Source: a bacterium (GTDB lineage: Bacteria; Desulfobacterota; Binatia; UBA12015). Taken from it: DNA of 11,042 nucleotides. A program made the position numbers and the translations under genes. The notes under the pieces are model-generated. The model was given only the letters and a program-made list of their open reading frames with translations. It searched no databases and was not told the DNA's origin. The stretch's first letter is position 1, and every line of letters starts with the position of its first letter. Location: assembly GCA_029976905.1 (NCBI GenBank), contig JAPOLW010000080.1, positions 1-11,042 on the forward strand. Direction: 5' to 3'. Below, piece by piece: positions 1-6,849 of this stretch.

Positions 1-76
1 CACCGAGTCCAGCACGAGCAGCTCGCAAGGCCCCTCGCCCGGAGGCGTCGCACCCGCCTCCTCGCAAGTGGTCGCC

Positions 77-1084
77 ATGCGCTCGCCGACGGGTACGTCG
101 GCGCCGGCGCGCCCGCGCGTCAGCGTCGCCTATGTCACCCGGGACGGGGCGCCGTGGATCGAGGAGTCGTTGCGGGCGGTGCGCAGGCAGACCGGGGCGT
201 TCGACCTGGCCGAGATCCTCGCCATCGACTCGGGGTCCCGTGACGGCACCGTCGCGCTTCTCGAACGTCATGGGGCGCGGGTCGTCCGGATCGAGCCCGC
301 GAGCTTCGGACACGGCCGGACCCGCAACCTCGCGGTGCGCGAGGCGCGGGGTGATCTGGTCGCTTTTCTCACCCAGGACGCGGCGCCGGCCGACGAGCGC
401 TGGCTCGACGGGCTCGTACGCGCCCTGCAGACCGACCCGCTCTGTGCGGCGGCGTGGAGTCGGCACCTCCCGCGTGACGACTGTCATCCGATGGAGCGCC
501 GCATGCTGGCGGAGCATCCCCCTTTCCGCGAGGACGCCGCCCCGATCCAGACGGCGCGCGGCAACCCGGACTACGCCCGGGACCCAGACGCGCAGTGCTC
601 CCTCTCCAACAACGCCGCCGCCTACCGGCGCGACCTCCTCCTGCGCCGCCCGTTTCCCGACGTTCGCTTCGCCGAGGATCGCTCCTGGGCGCGGGCGCGG
701 CTCGAGGAGGGATGGCGCACCGTTTTGGTGCGGGACTCCCTGGTGCGACACTCCCACTCCTATTCCCCGTGGGTGAACCTGCGGCGCAATTTCGATCATT
801 TCCGGACGATGGCGGAAGATCTGGGGTACACAGACGACTTCTCGCTGGCCGACGGCTGGCGTGCCTCCTTCCTCGAGATGCGTCGGGACGTCGCCTTCCG
901 CGCGCGCGAGACCGGAGGCTCGAAACTCGTCTCTGCCGCGCGATGGGCGTTGCCGGCAATCCTCTACCACCTCGGTGCCTTCACCGGTCGATGGCTCGGC
1001 GCACACGCCGACCGCCTGCCAGCCGGAGTTCCGGACCGCCTTTCGATGCACGTCGCCTCCGGGGTGCGGGAGCGTCGGCGATGA
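77..1084 (+). CDS. GT2 glycosyltransferase, rhamnosyltransferase-like
   Basis: Probable inverting family 2 (GT-A) glycosyltransferase that adds a sugar, possibly rhamnose, to a surface polysaccharide at the cytoplasmic face of the inner membrane. Counting from the GTG at 68, the Rossmann-like start VSVAYVTRDG is at about 18-27, the nucleotide motif AIDSGSRDGT at 52-61, FGHGRTRNLA at 80-89 and the metal-site region VAFLTQDAAPAD at 98-109. An SRHLPRDD..PMER stretch lies near 131-144, SNNAAAYRR near 180 and the catalytic-type acid pair FAED at 201-204, followed by HSHSYSP. The FGHG..RN, TQDA and SR.LPR.D..P.ER pattern is what I know from rhamnosyltransferase-type GT2 proteins; the sugar is inferred. 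The start is uncertain: ATG 77 and GTG 68 are both possible, neither has a clear ribosome site, and the frame is open to the window edge. The stop overlaps the next ATG (ATGA), which implies coupled translation. Confidence 0.82.
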   Translation: MRSPTGTSAPARPRVSVAYVTRDGAPWIEESLRAVRRQTGAFDLAEILAIDSGSRDGTVALLERHGARVVRIEPASFGHGRTRNLAVREARGDLVAFLTQDAAPADERWLDGLVRALQTDPLCAAAWSRHLPRDDCHPMERRMLAEHPPFREDAAPIQTARGNPDYARDPDAQCSLSNNAAAYRRDLLLRRPFPDVRFAEDRSWARARLEEGWRTVLVRDSLVRHSHSYSPWVNLRRNFDHFRTMAEDLGYTDDFSLADGWRASFLEMRRDVAFRARETGGSKLVSAARWALPAILYHLGAFTGRWLGAHADRLPAGVPDRLSMHVASGVRERRR

Positions 1085-2103
1085 GTGCCGAGCGGCCGCG
1101 GGTCAGCGTCCTCGTTCCGAGCTACGACCACGAGGAGTTCGTGGTCGCCGCCGTCCGGAGCGTACTCGATCAGACCGGGGTGACGGTCGAGGTCGTCGCG
1201 ATCGACGACGGGTCCCGGGATGGGAGTCTCGCGCGGTTGCGCACGATCTCCGATCCGCGACTGCATGTCCTGGCGCAGGAAAACCGCGGCCTCTCGCGCA
1301 CGCTGAACCGGGGTCTGGAGCTGGCGCGGGGACGCTGGGTGAAGATGCTGCCCTCGGACGATCTGCTGGAGCCCGGCGCGTTGGCCCGCCAGGTCGCGCA
1401 GGCCGAGGCGGCATCGGCGGTAGCCGTCTTCTGTCTGCCGACGGTGGTCGATGTCGCGAATCGTCCTCTGGCAGATCCGGCTCCCCAGGCGTGGTTCGAT
1501 CTCGAGGCGTCCGACACGGGAGCGCTCCTGCGTGCATTGATTGCGCGCAATCCGCTCTGCGCGCCGGGTGCACTCTTCGACCGCGCGGTCGCCCTGGAGG
1601 TCGGTGGGTTCGATCCCTCTCTGCGCATCGCGCAGGACTATGACCTGTGGTTGCGGCTCCTCGCGCGGGGGGAGGGCCGCCTTCTCCCCGAGCGTCTGGT
1701 GCGGGTCCGATGGCACGGTGCCAACCAGAGCGCAGCCGTGACGCCGGCGAGCGAGGCCGAACGCGCCTACGTCGTGGTCGGGGCCCTGCGGCGCTACGGC
1801 CTCGACCGCCTCATCGAGCACTTCGGCCCCGGCGGCCGGGTCGGGTTGGCGGCGGCACTGGTCGGCTCGGGCCTGCGCGAAGCCTTCCCCTTCGCTCGCG
1901 CGTTGCTTGTCGCGCACCGCGCCGCGGGCGGGCGGATTCCGCCGCAGGCTTCTTTGCAGCCACTGCTTTCCGAGGCCCCCGAGCTGATTCGGCCCGGGGC
2001 GTGGGGAGGCGTCGGCGACGGAGGTGGAACGGTCGGGTCGTCGGCTGGCGACGAACGTGGACGGGGCGGTCCGGGCGGGTCGCGCGGAGGCGACGGCACG
2101 TGA
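1081..2103 (+). CDS. GT2 family glycosyltransferase
   Basis: Family 2 GT-A glycosyltransferase of 340 residues, presumably acting on the same glycan as its upstream partner. The fold opens with RVSVLVPSYDHEEF (7-20). The nucleotide-binding motif AIDDGSRDGS is at 40-49, the DXD-type metal motif LPSDD at 90-94, and the acceptor/catalytic region GGFDPSLRIAQDYDLWLRLL at about 175-194, with QDYD supplying the usual acid. All key GT2 residues are present, so it should be active; donor and acceptor cannot be read from the sequence. ATG 1081 overlaps the upstream stop (ATGA), with GGGAG at 1068-1072 about 8 bases before it. The last 34 residues (307-340) are Gly/Ser/Arg-rich, unlike the rest, and carry the ribosome site of the next gene. 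The next GTG overlaps this stop (GTGA). Confidence 0.85.
   Translation: MSAERPRVSVLVPSYDHEEFVVAAVRSVLDQTGVTVEVVAIDDGSRDGSLARLRTISDPRLHVLAQENRGLSRTLNRGLELARGRWVKMLPSDDLLEPGALARQVAQAEAASAVAVFCLPTVVDVANRPLADPAPQAWFDLEASDTGALLRALIARNPLCAPGALFDRAVALEVGGFDPSLRIAQDYDLWLRLLARGEGRLLPERLVRVRWHGANQSAAVTPASEAERAYVVVGALRRYGLDRLIEHFGPGGRVGLAAALVGSGLREAFPFARALLVAHRAAGGRIPPQASLQPLLSEAPELIRPGAWGGVGDGGGTVGSSAGDERGRGGPGGSRGGDGT
2086..2090 (+). promoter_or_regulatory. Ribosome binding site fixing the GTG start at 2100
   Basis: GGAGG lies 9 bases before GTG 2100, inside the end of the preceding glycosyltransferase gene. Much longer in-frame starts exist upstream (from 1647), but they would run through the whole 3' half of that gene and give Arg-rich nonsense. 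This site and the GTGA overlap decide the start. Confidence 0.6.
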
Positions 2104-3389
2104 GGCGTCCCTCCTGGTTGGTGCGTGTGCTCCGTGCCCGACGGGCCCCCGCGTCGAGACCGCGTCCGGCACGGCCGGCGCCGCCGGTTTCGCCGGGGCG
2201 GTGCGAGGACGTGTGGCTCGTCGTGGCCCCGGGTGGCGGGGACGGCCCTCATCAGGCGCGCGCCGTCCGCTTCGCCCAAGCACTGGCCGCGCAGGGGCTC
2301 GCGACCACCTTCGTGGCGCGGCATGCGGGAGGCGCCCGCCCGGAATCCGGCGCCAAGCTGCGCGTCGTGGACCAATGGAGCCTCGCGGACCTGAGCGGGT
2401 CGTTCGTAGGCTGTCCCGATCGGGTCCGGGTGGTGCTCGGGGTCGCTGACGCCGAGACGATCGCTCTGGCGCGTGACCTCGGCGCCGATGGTGCGCGCGT
2501 CGCCTACGACGGCCCCGCCCCCATGGTCGTCCCGGCGCCCGCGCTCTCGTACGACGCCGAGACCGAGCGTGCGCTCGTCGCGGGCGTCGAGGATCTGATC
2601 GCCGCAGACACCCGCACCGCGCGTCATCTCGGGGCGCAGGCCGGTGGCGGTCGATTGGTGCACGTTCTCGCCGACGACGAGACGGACCCGGCGCGTCGTT
2701 TGTGCGAGGTGGCGCCCGGCCCCTCGGTCGCGGTGCTGCTCACCTCGGGCCCGGAAGCATCCCAGACGCTCGATGCGGTCGACCAGTTTGTGACCGCGCG
2801 CGGGGACGGCGCCTACCGCCTGGTCGTGGTGGCCAGCGCGGCCGATCCGGCGGCGCCGGCTCTGGAGGCCCTCGAAGAGGACGGACGCCTTCACCTCCTG
2901 CGCAGCGCTCGGGAGGGCCTCGCGGCCGCCTGGGACCTGGGTCTCTCGGCGACCCGGAGCGAGGTCGTCGCCCTCGTCCACGCCGGTCAGCGGCCGGATG
3001 GGCCCGGTTGGTTGGCGGTCGCGCTCGAGGCACTGGCCGAGCACCGAGAGGTCGGTGCCGTCGGCCGGCACGCCCTCGACGTCGATGCACGGTTCACCAC
3101 CGGGGGGATGGAATCTTCGGTCGTAGCGCTCGATCCGGCGGGTCTGGTCGCCCGCCGCGGCGTTCTGCGCCGGGCTGGCGGGGTCGGCGGGGAGGCGGAC
3201 CTGGGGGCGCTGGCTCCGATCGACCTGGGATTCCGGATGCGGGATCTCGGCGTTCGGCTCGCCCATTGCTCCGCTCTGGGCGTGCGCGGGGACGAGCCTA
3301 TGGCGGTCGGCACCCCCGCCCAACGACGCGAGCTGAGGCGCCGATGGGCCCATCGGCCGGGCTACCTCGGGGGACCGGGAGATCCTTGA
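2100..3389 (+). CDS. Degenerate two-part glycosyltransferase-like protein
   Basis: A 429-residue protein with no confident family name. Residues 1-35 are basic and Pro/Arg-rich. Residues about 37-195 resemble the N-terminal half of a GT-B (GT4-like) enzyme: a DVWLVVAPGGG strand, then RAVRFAQALAAQG, a VAYDGPAP stretch where such enzymes have a YD motif, then ETERALVAGVEDLIAADTRT, like the 'ADLVIATS' helix of GT4 proteins. Residues about 208-390 have the secondary-structure rhythm of a GT2 domain (SVAVLLTSG, YRLVVVASAADPA, LRSAREGLAAAWDLGLSATRSEVVALVHAG). However, the DDGS position reads ASAADP and the DXD position reads HAGQ, so the metal and nucleotide residues are missing. I infer a non-catalytic or strongly diverged partner of the two coupled enzymes upstream. 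There is no membrane segment. The start is GTG 2100, overlapping the upstream stop. Confidence 0.6.
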   Translation: MRRPSWLVRVLRARRAPASRPRPARPAPPVSPGRCEDVWLVVAPGGGDGPHQARAVRFAQALAAQGLATTFVARHAGGARPESGAKLRVVDQWSLADLSGSFVGCPDRVRVVLGVADAETIALARDLGADGARVAYDGPAPMVVPAPALSYDAETERALVAGVEDLIAADTRTARHLGAQAGGGRLVHVLADDETDPARRLCEVAPGPSVAVLLTSGPEASQTLDAVDQFVTARGDGAYRLVVVASAADPAAPALEALEEDGRLHLLRSAREGLAAAWDLGLSATRSEVVALVHAGQRPDGPGWLAVALEALAEHREVGAVGRHALDVDARFTTGGMESSVVALDPAGLVARRGVLRRAGGVGGEADLGALAPIDLGFRMRDLGVRLAHCSALGVRGDEPMAVGTPAQRRELRRRWAHRPGYLGGPGDP

Positions 3390-3554
3390 GCGTGGCGGAA
3401 GTGGCGGGCGGTTGGCCCGACCGGGGTGATTCGGCTACTTCTGGAGGGAGAACGCGGCGCGGAGCATCCGGGCTGAATAGCACGGCAAACGAGCCGTCTA
3501 TGCTGGGTCGGGTCGCAATTCGCGCGGCGCTGCGTCGAACGGATACGTCGAGAC
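3390..3554 (+). other. Intergenic gap between glycan block and secretion operon
   Basis: This 165-base stretch has no convincing gene. It holds a 5-bp hairpin (ACGGC/GCCGT with a 6-base loop, 3482-3497) without a following T run, so it is not a typical terminator. TATGCT at 3499-3504 is a fair -10-like hexamer, but the upstream partner TGAATA (3474-3479, 19-base spacer) is poor. GGAGGG near 3432-3440 is followed by no sensible start. A T2SS promoter here is expected from position but is not shown by the sequence. Confidence 0.35.
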
Positions 3555-4781
3555 ATGGCTCAATTTCAGTACCGGGCAGCGGACGGCGAGGGGAAGATCC
3601 TCGAAGGCATGATCGAAGCGGCCGAGGTGTCGGTTGCGGTCTCCCGCCTTCAGGAGCGCGGCCTCGTGCCGCTGCGCGTAGCCGAACCGAGCCCGGAGCG
3701 AAGCGGGCTTGCGAGCATCTCTCTACCGTCGATCGACTTCAGGAAGCGGATCAAGCGCAAGGATCTGCTGGTCCTGACCCACGAGCTCAGTACTCTGCTC
3801 GCGGCCGGACTCCCTCTCGACCGGAGCCTGTCCATCCTCTCGGAGCTCTCCGAGAACCCCGAGATGAAGGCGGTCGTCGGCGACGTGCTCCAGTCGGTGC
3901 AACGGGGCAAGTCTCTCGCCGAATCGCTCGCCGAGCACCCCAAGGTGTTCGAGCCCCTGTACGTCAACATGGTGCGGGCGGGTGAGATCGGTGGTGTCCT
4001 CGATTCGGTGCTCCAGCGCCTTACCGAGTACCTCGAGAGCGCCACGGAACTGCGCGACGAAGTGCGCTCGGCGATGATCTATCCGGTCATCCTTCTCATA
4101 ACCTCGTTCGTCTCGGTGACGATCCTGTTGACGTACGTTCTTCCGAAGTTCCAGACCATCTTCACCCAGGGGGGGCAGACCCTCCCGTTCACGGCGCGGG
4201 TGATGATGGGAATCTCCGACGGCATGCGCTCCTATTGGTGGGTCGGTGTTCTGCTGGCGGTGGCCGGAGGCGTGGGTTTCACGCACTGGGTCCGGACCCC
4301 GGCTGGAAGGCTTTCGTGGGATCGTTTTCAGCTTCGCGTCGTCCTTTTGGGCGATCTGGCGCGCAAGGTGGCCGTGGCGCGCTTCGCACGCACGCTGGGG
4401 ACCCTGCTGCGCAGCGGCGTGCCGATGCTGCAGGCCCTCGACATCGTGCGCGACGTGTCGGGCAATGTCGTGCTCGCCGAGGCGGTCGACGAGGTCAAGG
4501 TCGGTGTTCGCGGCGGTGCGGGCGTTGCCGGACCCTTGAGCCACAGCGGTGTCTTCCCCCAACTGGCCTTGCAGATGATCAGCGTCGGCGAGGAGACGGG
4601 TCGGCTCGACGACATGCTCGTGCAGGTTGCCGACTATTTCGACAAAGACGTTCGCAATACCGTGAAATCGCTCACGGCCCTCGTGGAGCCCGTCCTGCTC
4701 CTCGGGGGCGGTGTCGTCGTCGCTTTCGTCGTTCTTTCGATGTTCTCGGCGATCACCAGTGTCAACAACATGCCGTTCTGA
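3555..4781 (+). CDS. gspF: T2SS inner-membrane platform protein GspF
   Basis: Polytopic inner-membrane protein at the centre of the T2SS assembly platform. In this family it couples the GspE ATPase to pseudopilus growth. The 408 residues match the usual length of about 400. The N-terminus MAQFQYRAADGEGK..G is the typical GspF/PilC opening. Two repeated cytoplasmic T2SSF domains follow, at about 70-190 (LTHELSTLLAAGLPLDRSL, then VRAGEIGGVLD) and about 275-395 (FARTLGTLLRSGVPMLQAL, then SVGEETGRLDDML). The repeated GE..G..L pattern is diagnostic. Hydrophobic segments lie at about 173-195, 226-243 and 376-400. The start is ATG 3555 with only a weak ribosome site. It is the first gene of the secretion operon. 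Its ATPase partner gspE is not next to it. A run of seven G at 4169-4175 is in frame and intact. Confidence 0.95.
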   Translation: MAQFQYRAADGEGKILEGMIEAAEVSVAVSRLQERGLVPLRVAEPSPERSGLASISLPSIDFRKRIKRKDLLVLTHELSTLLAAGLPLDRSLSILSELSENPEMKAVVGDVLQSVQRGKSLAESLAEHPKVFEPLYVNMVRAGEIGGVLDSVLQRLTEYLESATELRDEVRSAMIYPVILLITSFVSVTILLTYVLPKFQTIFTQGGQTLPFTARVMMGISDGMRSYWWVGVLLAVAGGVGFTHWVRTPAGRLSWDRFQLRVVLLGDLARKVAVARFARTLGTLLRSGVPMLQALDIVRDVSGNVVLAEAVDEVKVGVRGGAGVAGPLSHSGVFPQLALQMISVGEETGRLDDMLVQVADYFDKDVRNTVKSLTALVEPVLLLGGGVVVAFVVLSMFSAITSVNNMPF

Positions 4782-4806
4782 GGATCCGGCAGACATCGAG
4801 GAATCC

Positions 4807-5253
4807 ATGAAAGTGATGGTCGAAAGGAAGAAGGCCCTGCTCGCACGTGAGGCGGGCTTTACATTGGTCGAACTCCTGGTGGTGCTCGTCATCATCGGCC
4901 TGCTCGCCACCCTGGTGGCGCCGAACTTCATCGGCCAGAGCGAGAAGGCGAAGCCGAAGACCGCGCGCGTCCAGCTCGAGAACCTGCGCAACGCATTGGA
5001 CATGTTCCAGCTCGATGTCGGGCGCTACCCGTCCACGGACGAGGGGCTCGATGGTCTGCGTCTGCGGCCGAGCACGGCCCCGCGCTGGGCGGGACCCTAT
5101 CTGCGCGACGAGTTGCCGATGGACCCCTGGGGGAACCCCTACTTCTACCGCAGCCCAGGTGAGGGCGGTGCGGCATACGACATCGGCAGCTACGGCTCCG
5201 ATGGTCGCTCGGGTGGTGCGGAGACCGGCGCCGACATCGTCGTTTCCGGCTGA
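4807..5253 (+). CDS. gspG: Major pseudopilin GspG
   Basis: Main subunit of the T2SS pseudopilus, a short periplasmic fibre that pushes substrates through the secretin. It is 148 residues long. The leader is 17 residues with a basic N-terminus, ending in EAG; prepilin peptidase should cut before FTLVELLVVLVIIGLL, leaving Glu at mature position 5. The hydrophobic helix spans about 18-40. The conserved RYPSTDEGLDGL and DPWGNPYFY blocks are at about 73-84 and 106-113. The C-terminal loop YGSDGRSGGAETGADI matches the calcium-binding loop of GspG. ATG 4807 has GAGGA at 4798-4802, a rather short spacing; ATG 4816 in frame is an alternative that would only shorten the leader. It lies 25 bases after gspF. 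Confidence 0.96.
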   Translation: MKVMVERKKALLAREAGFTLVELLVVLVIIGLLATLVAPNFIGQSEKAKPKTARVQLENLRNALDMFQLDVGRYPSTDEGLDGLRLRPSTAPRWAGPYLRDELPMDPWGNPYFYRSPGEGGAAYDIGSYGSDGRSGGAETGADIVVSG

Positions 5254-5260
5254 CGACCGG

Positions 5261-5737
5261 GTGGCCCTCGACGGGTCGCGGGGCATGGCCGGCTTCACGT
5301 TGATCGAGTTGGTCATCGTTCTCGTGATCATCGGTCTGGGCGCGGCTCTCGTCGCTCCGGCAATCGACTCGGGGATGCGCATGCGAGAAGTCCGCAGCGG
5401 CGTGCGCGCTCTGGCATCGGTCTTCAAGACGCTCCAGAGCGACGCCATTCGTACGGGCCAGACCCAGACGCTCTTGATCGATTCGGTCGAGAACGAGCTC
5501 GTGGTCGAGGGAACCAACCGGAGTCTCTCGCTCGGGGACGTCGTTCGGCTCGCGAAATTCGGTGAAGTCGTCGTCGACACCGATGGGGTCGCGCGTGTCC
5601 GCTTCTTTCCCAATGGAAGCAACTCGGGGGTCTCCGTCCTGGTCGACGATGCGGAGAGTCCAGAGAATCTCGGCTACGTCGTCCGACTCGATCCACTGAT
5701 CGGGTCGGTCGAGGTCTTCGACGAGTCGACGTCATGA
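5261..5737 (+). CDS. gspH: Minor pseudopilin GspH
   Basis: Minor pseudopilin that sits below the I-J-K tip complex of the pseudopilus. The prepilin site G|FTLIELVIVLVIIGLGAAL is clear, with Glu at +5 and a hydrophobic helix of about 20 residues. The region after the helix (RSGVRALASVFKTLQSDAIRTGQ) is the GspH-type amphipathic helix before a beta-rich globular domain that ends in a FFPNGSNSG strand-turn. The start is uncertain. GTG 5261 gives 158 residues and an 11-residue leader and begins 7 bases after gspG. ATG 5285 would leave a 3-residue leader with no positive charge. ATG 5201 would overlap gspG by 53 bases but give a more basic leader. No start has a strong ribosome site. The stop overlaps the gspI ATG (ATGA). 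Confidence 0.9.
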   Translation: MALDGSRGMAGFTLIELVIVLVIIGLGAALVAPAIDSGMRMREVRSGVRALASVFKTLQSDAIRTGQTQTLLIDSVENELVVEGTNRSLSLGDVVRLAKFGEVVVDTDGVARVRFFPNGSNSGVSVLVDDAESPENLGYVVRLDPLIGSVEVFDESTS

Positions 5738-6132
5738 AGAAGACCCGCGGCTTCACTCTGATCGAAATCGCCATCGGCATGGCGGTGCTCGGGCTCGGCA
5801 TCGCCTCGGCGCTGCAGGTCTTCGGCGGTGCCGTTCAGCTCGCGCGCGGCGCGGGGCGGCGGACCGAGGCGGTCATGCACGCCAAGGCGCTCATGGACTC
5901 GAGCCTGTGGGCGCCCGAATTCTCGAAGAGTGTCTCCCACGGTGAAATTGGCAACGGGTTCCGGTGGGAGCGCAACATTCGACCTGCCGCGACGGAGGAG
6001 GACATCGACGGCGAACTTCGCTCCGATGTTCGCCTGACGGTGGTGACCGTCGAACTGCAGTGGGACGAGCCCTCCGGGGTCAAGACCTATCAGGTCGCGA
6101 CGATGCGCATCGAGCCGGTGTACGAGGATTGA
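5734..6132 (+). CDS. gspI: Minor pseudopilin GspI
   Basis: Minor pseudopilin that nucleates the GspI-J-K tip complex. It has 132 residues, close to the usual 120-130. The leader is very short, MKKTRG, cut before FTLIEIAIGMAVLGLGIAS, with Glu at +5. The hydrophobic helix is followed by a VFGGAVQLARGAGRRTEAVMHAKALMDS-type amphipathic segment (residues about 30-57) that matches the GspI pattern of Ala-rich helix with a conserved A..LM. A WERNI strand and a paired strand ending VATMRIEPV complete the small globular domain. ATG 5734 overlaps the gspH stop by 4 bases. The stop is directly followed by the gspJ ATG. Confidence 0.92.
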   Translation: MKKTRGFTLIEIAIGMAVLGLGIASALQVFGGAVQLARGAGRRTEAVMHAKALMDSSLWAPEFSKSVSHGEIGNGFRWERNIRPAATEEDIDGELRSDVRLTVVTVELQWDEPSGVKTYQVATMRIEPVYED

Positions 6133-6849
6133 ATGGCGCGGGCGTCCAATGGGAGGGGCCCCGAGGCAGGCTTCACGCTCCTCGAACTCCTCATCTCCAT
6201 GAGTCTGCTGGTCGTGATGATGGCGATGACCTACAGCGTCTTCCAGACCGCGATGACTGCCGTACCGCGCGGTGAAGAGGCCGCCGAACGGTCGGCCCGC
6301 CTGCGCATGGCGACCTCGCTCTTGACCCGTCAGGTTCGCTCGCTCGTGGACTACCCCGCGGAGACCGAGGATGACATCTACACCTTCTTTGTCGGGGATG
6401 AGCAGAACCTGAGCTTCATCACGGCGGCCCCTCAACTCGGCGGAGGAGAGGGGCTCGGCTGGGTGACCTACTCGACCGACGGCGAGGCACTCGTCATGGC
6501 CGAGCGTCTCATTTTTTCCGCCGGCGTCGTCGCGGGGGACGAGCCCGAGGAGGCTTCGGAGGCGATCCTCCTTGCAGGGCTATCGGGCGCGCGCTTCGAA
6601 TACCTCCGTCTGGACGGCCCCGATGCCGAGTGGCTCGACGCCTGGGACGCCGCCGAGGAACTGAATCCACCCGCCGCGATCCGGGTGACCCTCGCTGGTC
6701 TGGGGATCGACGACTCCTACTGGGTTCAGGAAATCCCCGTGATGACCGTGGTCTACGCCCTGGGCGCCTACGATTCCGACGTGGGTCTCGGATCGGATGG
6801 AGACGTCTTCGGGGCGGGATTCGACGAGGACGACGATGACGACTTCTGA
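6133..6849 (+). CDS. gspJ: Minor pseudopilin GspJ
   Basis: Minor pseudopilin of the tip complex, 238 residues, at the long end for GspJ. The leader of 13 residues (MARASNGRGPEAG) precedes FTLLELLISMSLLVVMM, with Glu at +5. Then come YSVFQTAMTAV, an AERSARLRMATSLLTRQVRSLVDYP helix (51-75) typical of GspJ, and a beta-rich domain with a FEYL strand near 155. The C-terminal end is unusual: residues 216-238 are Gly/Asp-rich and finish in five consecutive Asp and Phe. The DNA of this acidic tail also supplies the ribosome site and first codons of gspK, which overlaps by 14 bases. ATG 6133 directly follows the gspI TGA, with GAGGA at 6124-6128. Confidence 0.93.
   Translation: MARASNGRGPEAGFTLLELLISMSLLVVMMAMTYSVFQTAMTAVPRGEEAAERSARLRMATSLLTRQVRSLVDYPAETEDDIYTFFVGDEQNLSFITAAPQLGGGEGLGWVTYSTDGEALVMAERLIFSAGVVAGDEPEEASEAILLAGLSGARFEYLRLDGPDAEWLDAWDAAEELNPPAAIRVTLAGLGIDDSYWVQEIPVMTVVYALGAYDSDVGLGSDGDVFGAGFDEDDDDDF
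6826..6830 (+). promoter_or_regulatory. gspK ribosome binding site inside the gspJ tail
   Basis: GAGGA ends 5 bases before ATG 6836. It supports that start over the ATG at 6797 in the same frame, which would give an implausibly long polar leader. Confidence 0.55.

Noticed and set aside
1647..2099. Long N-terminal extension of the degenerate glycosyltransferase-like gene
   Set aside because: It would overlap an intact GT2 gene by 450 bases and is Arg/Pro-rich nonsense; GTG 2100 has GGAGG and a GTGA overlap.
964..2283. Long open frame on the minus strand opposite the glycosyltransferase genes (and similar ones at 1794-3353, 3723-5003, 8019-9221 and 8606-10453)
   Set aside because: Each mirrors a well-supported + strand gene. 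Products are Arg/Pro/His-rich without recognisable motifs, as expected from the shadow of GC-rich codon usage.
3482..3497. Hairpin ACGGC/GCCGT as a rho-independent terminator
   Set aside because: Only five base pairs and no T run after it.
2702..3985. Long + strand open frame spanning the intergenic gap
   Set aside because: Overlaps two real genes in another frame, is Arg/Gly-rich and has no fold signature.
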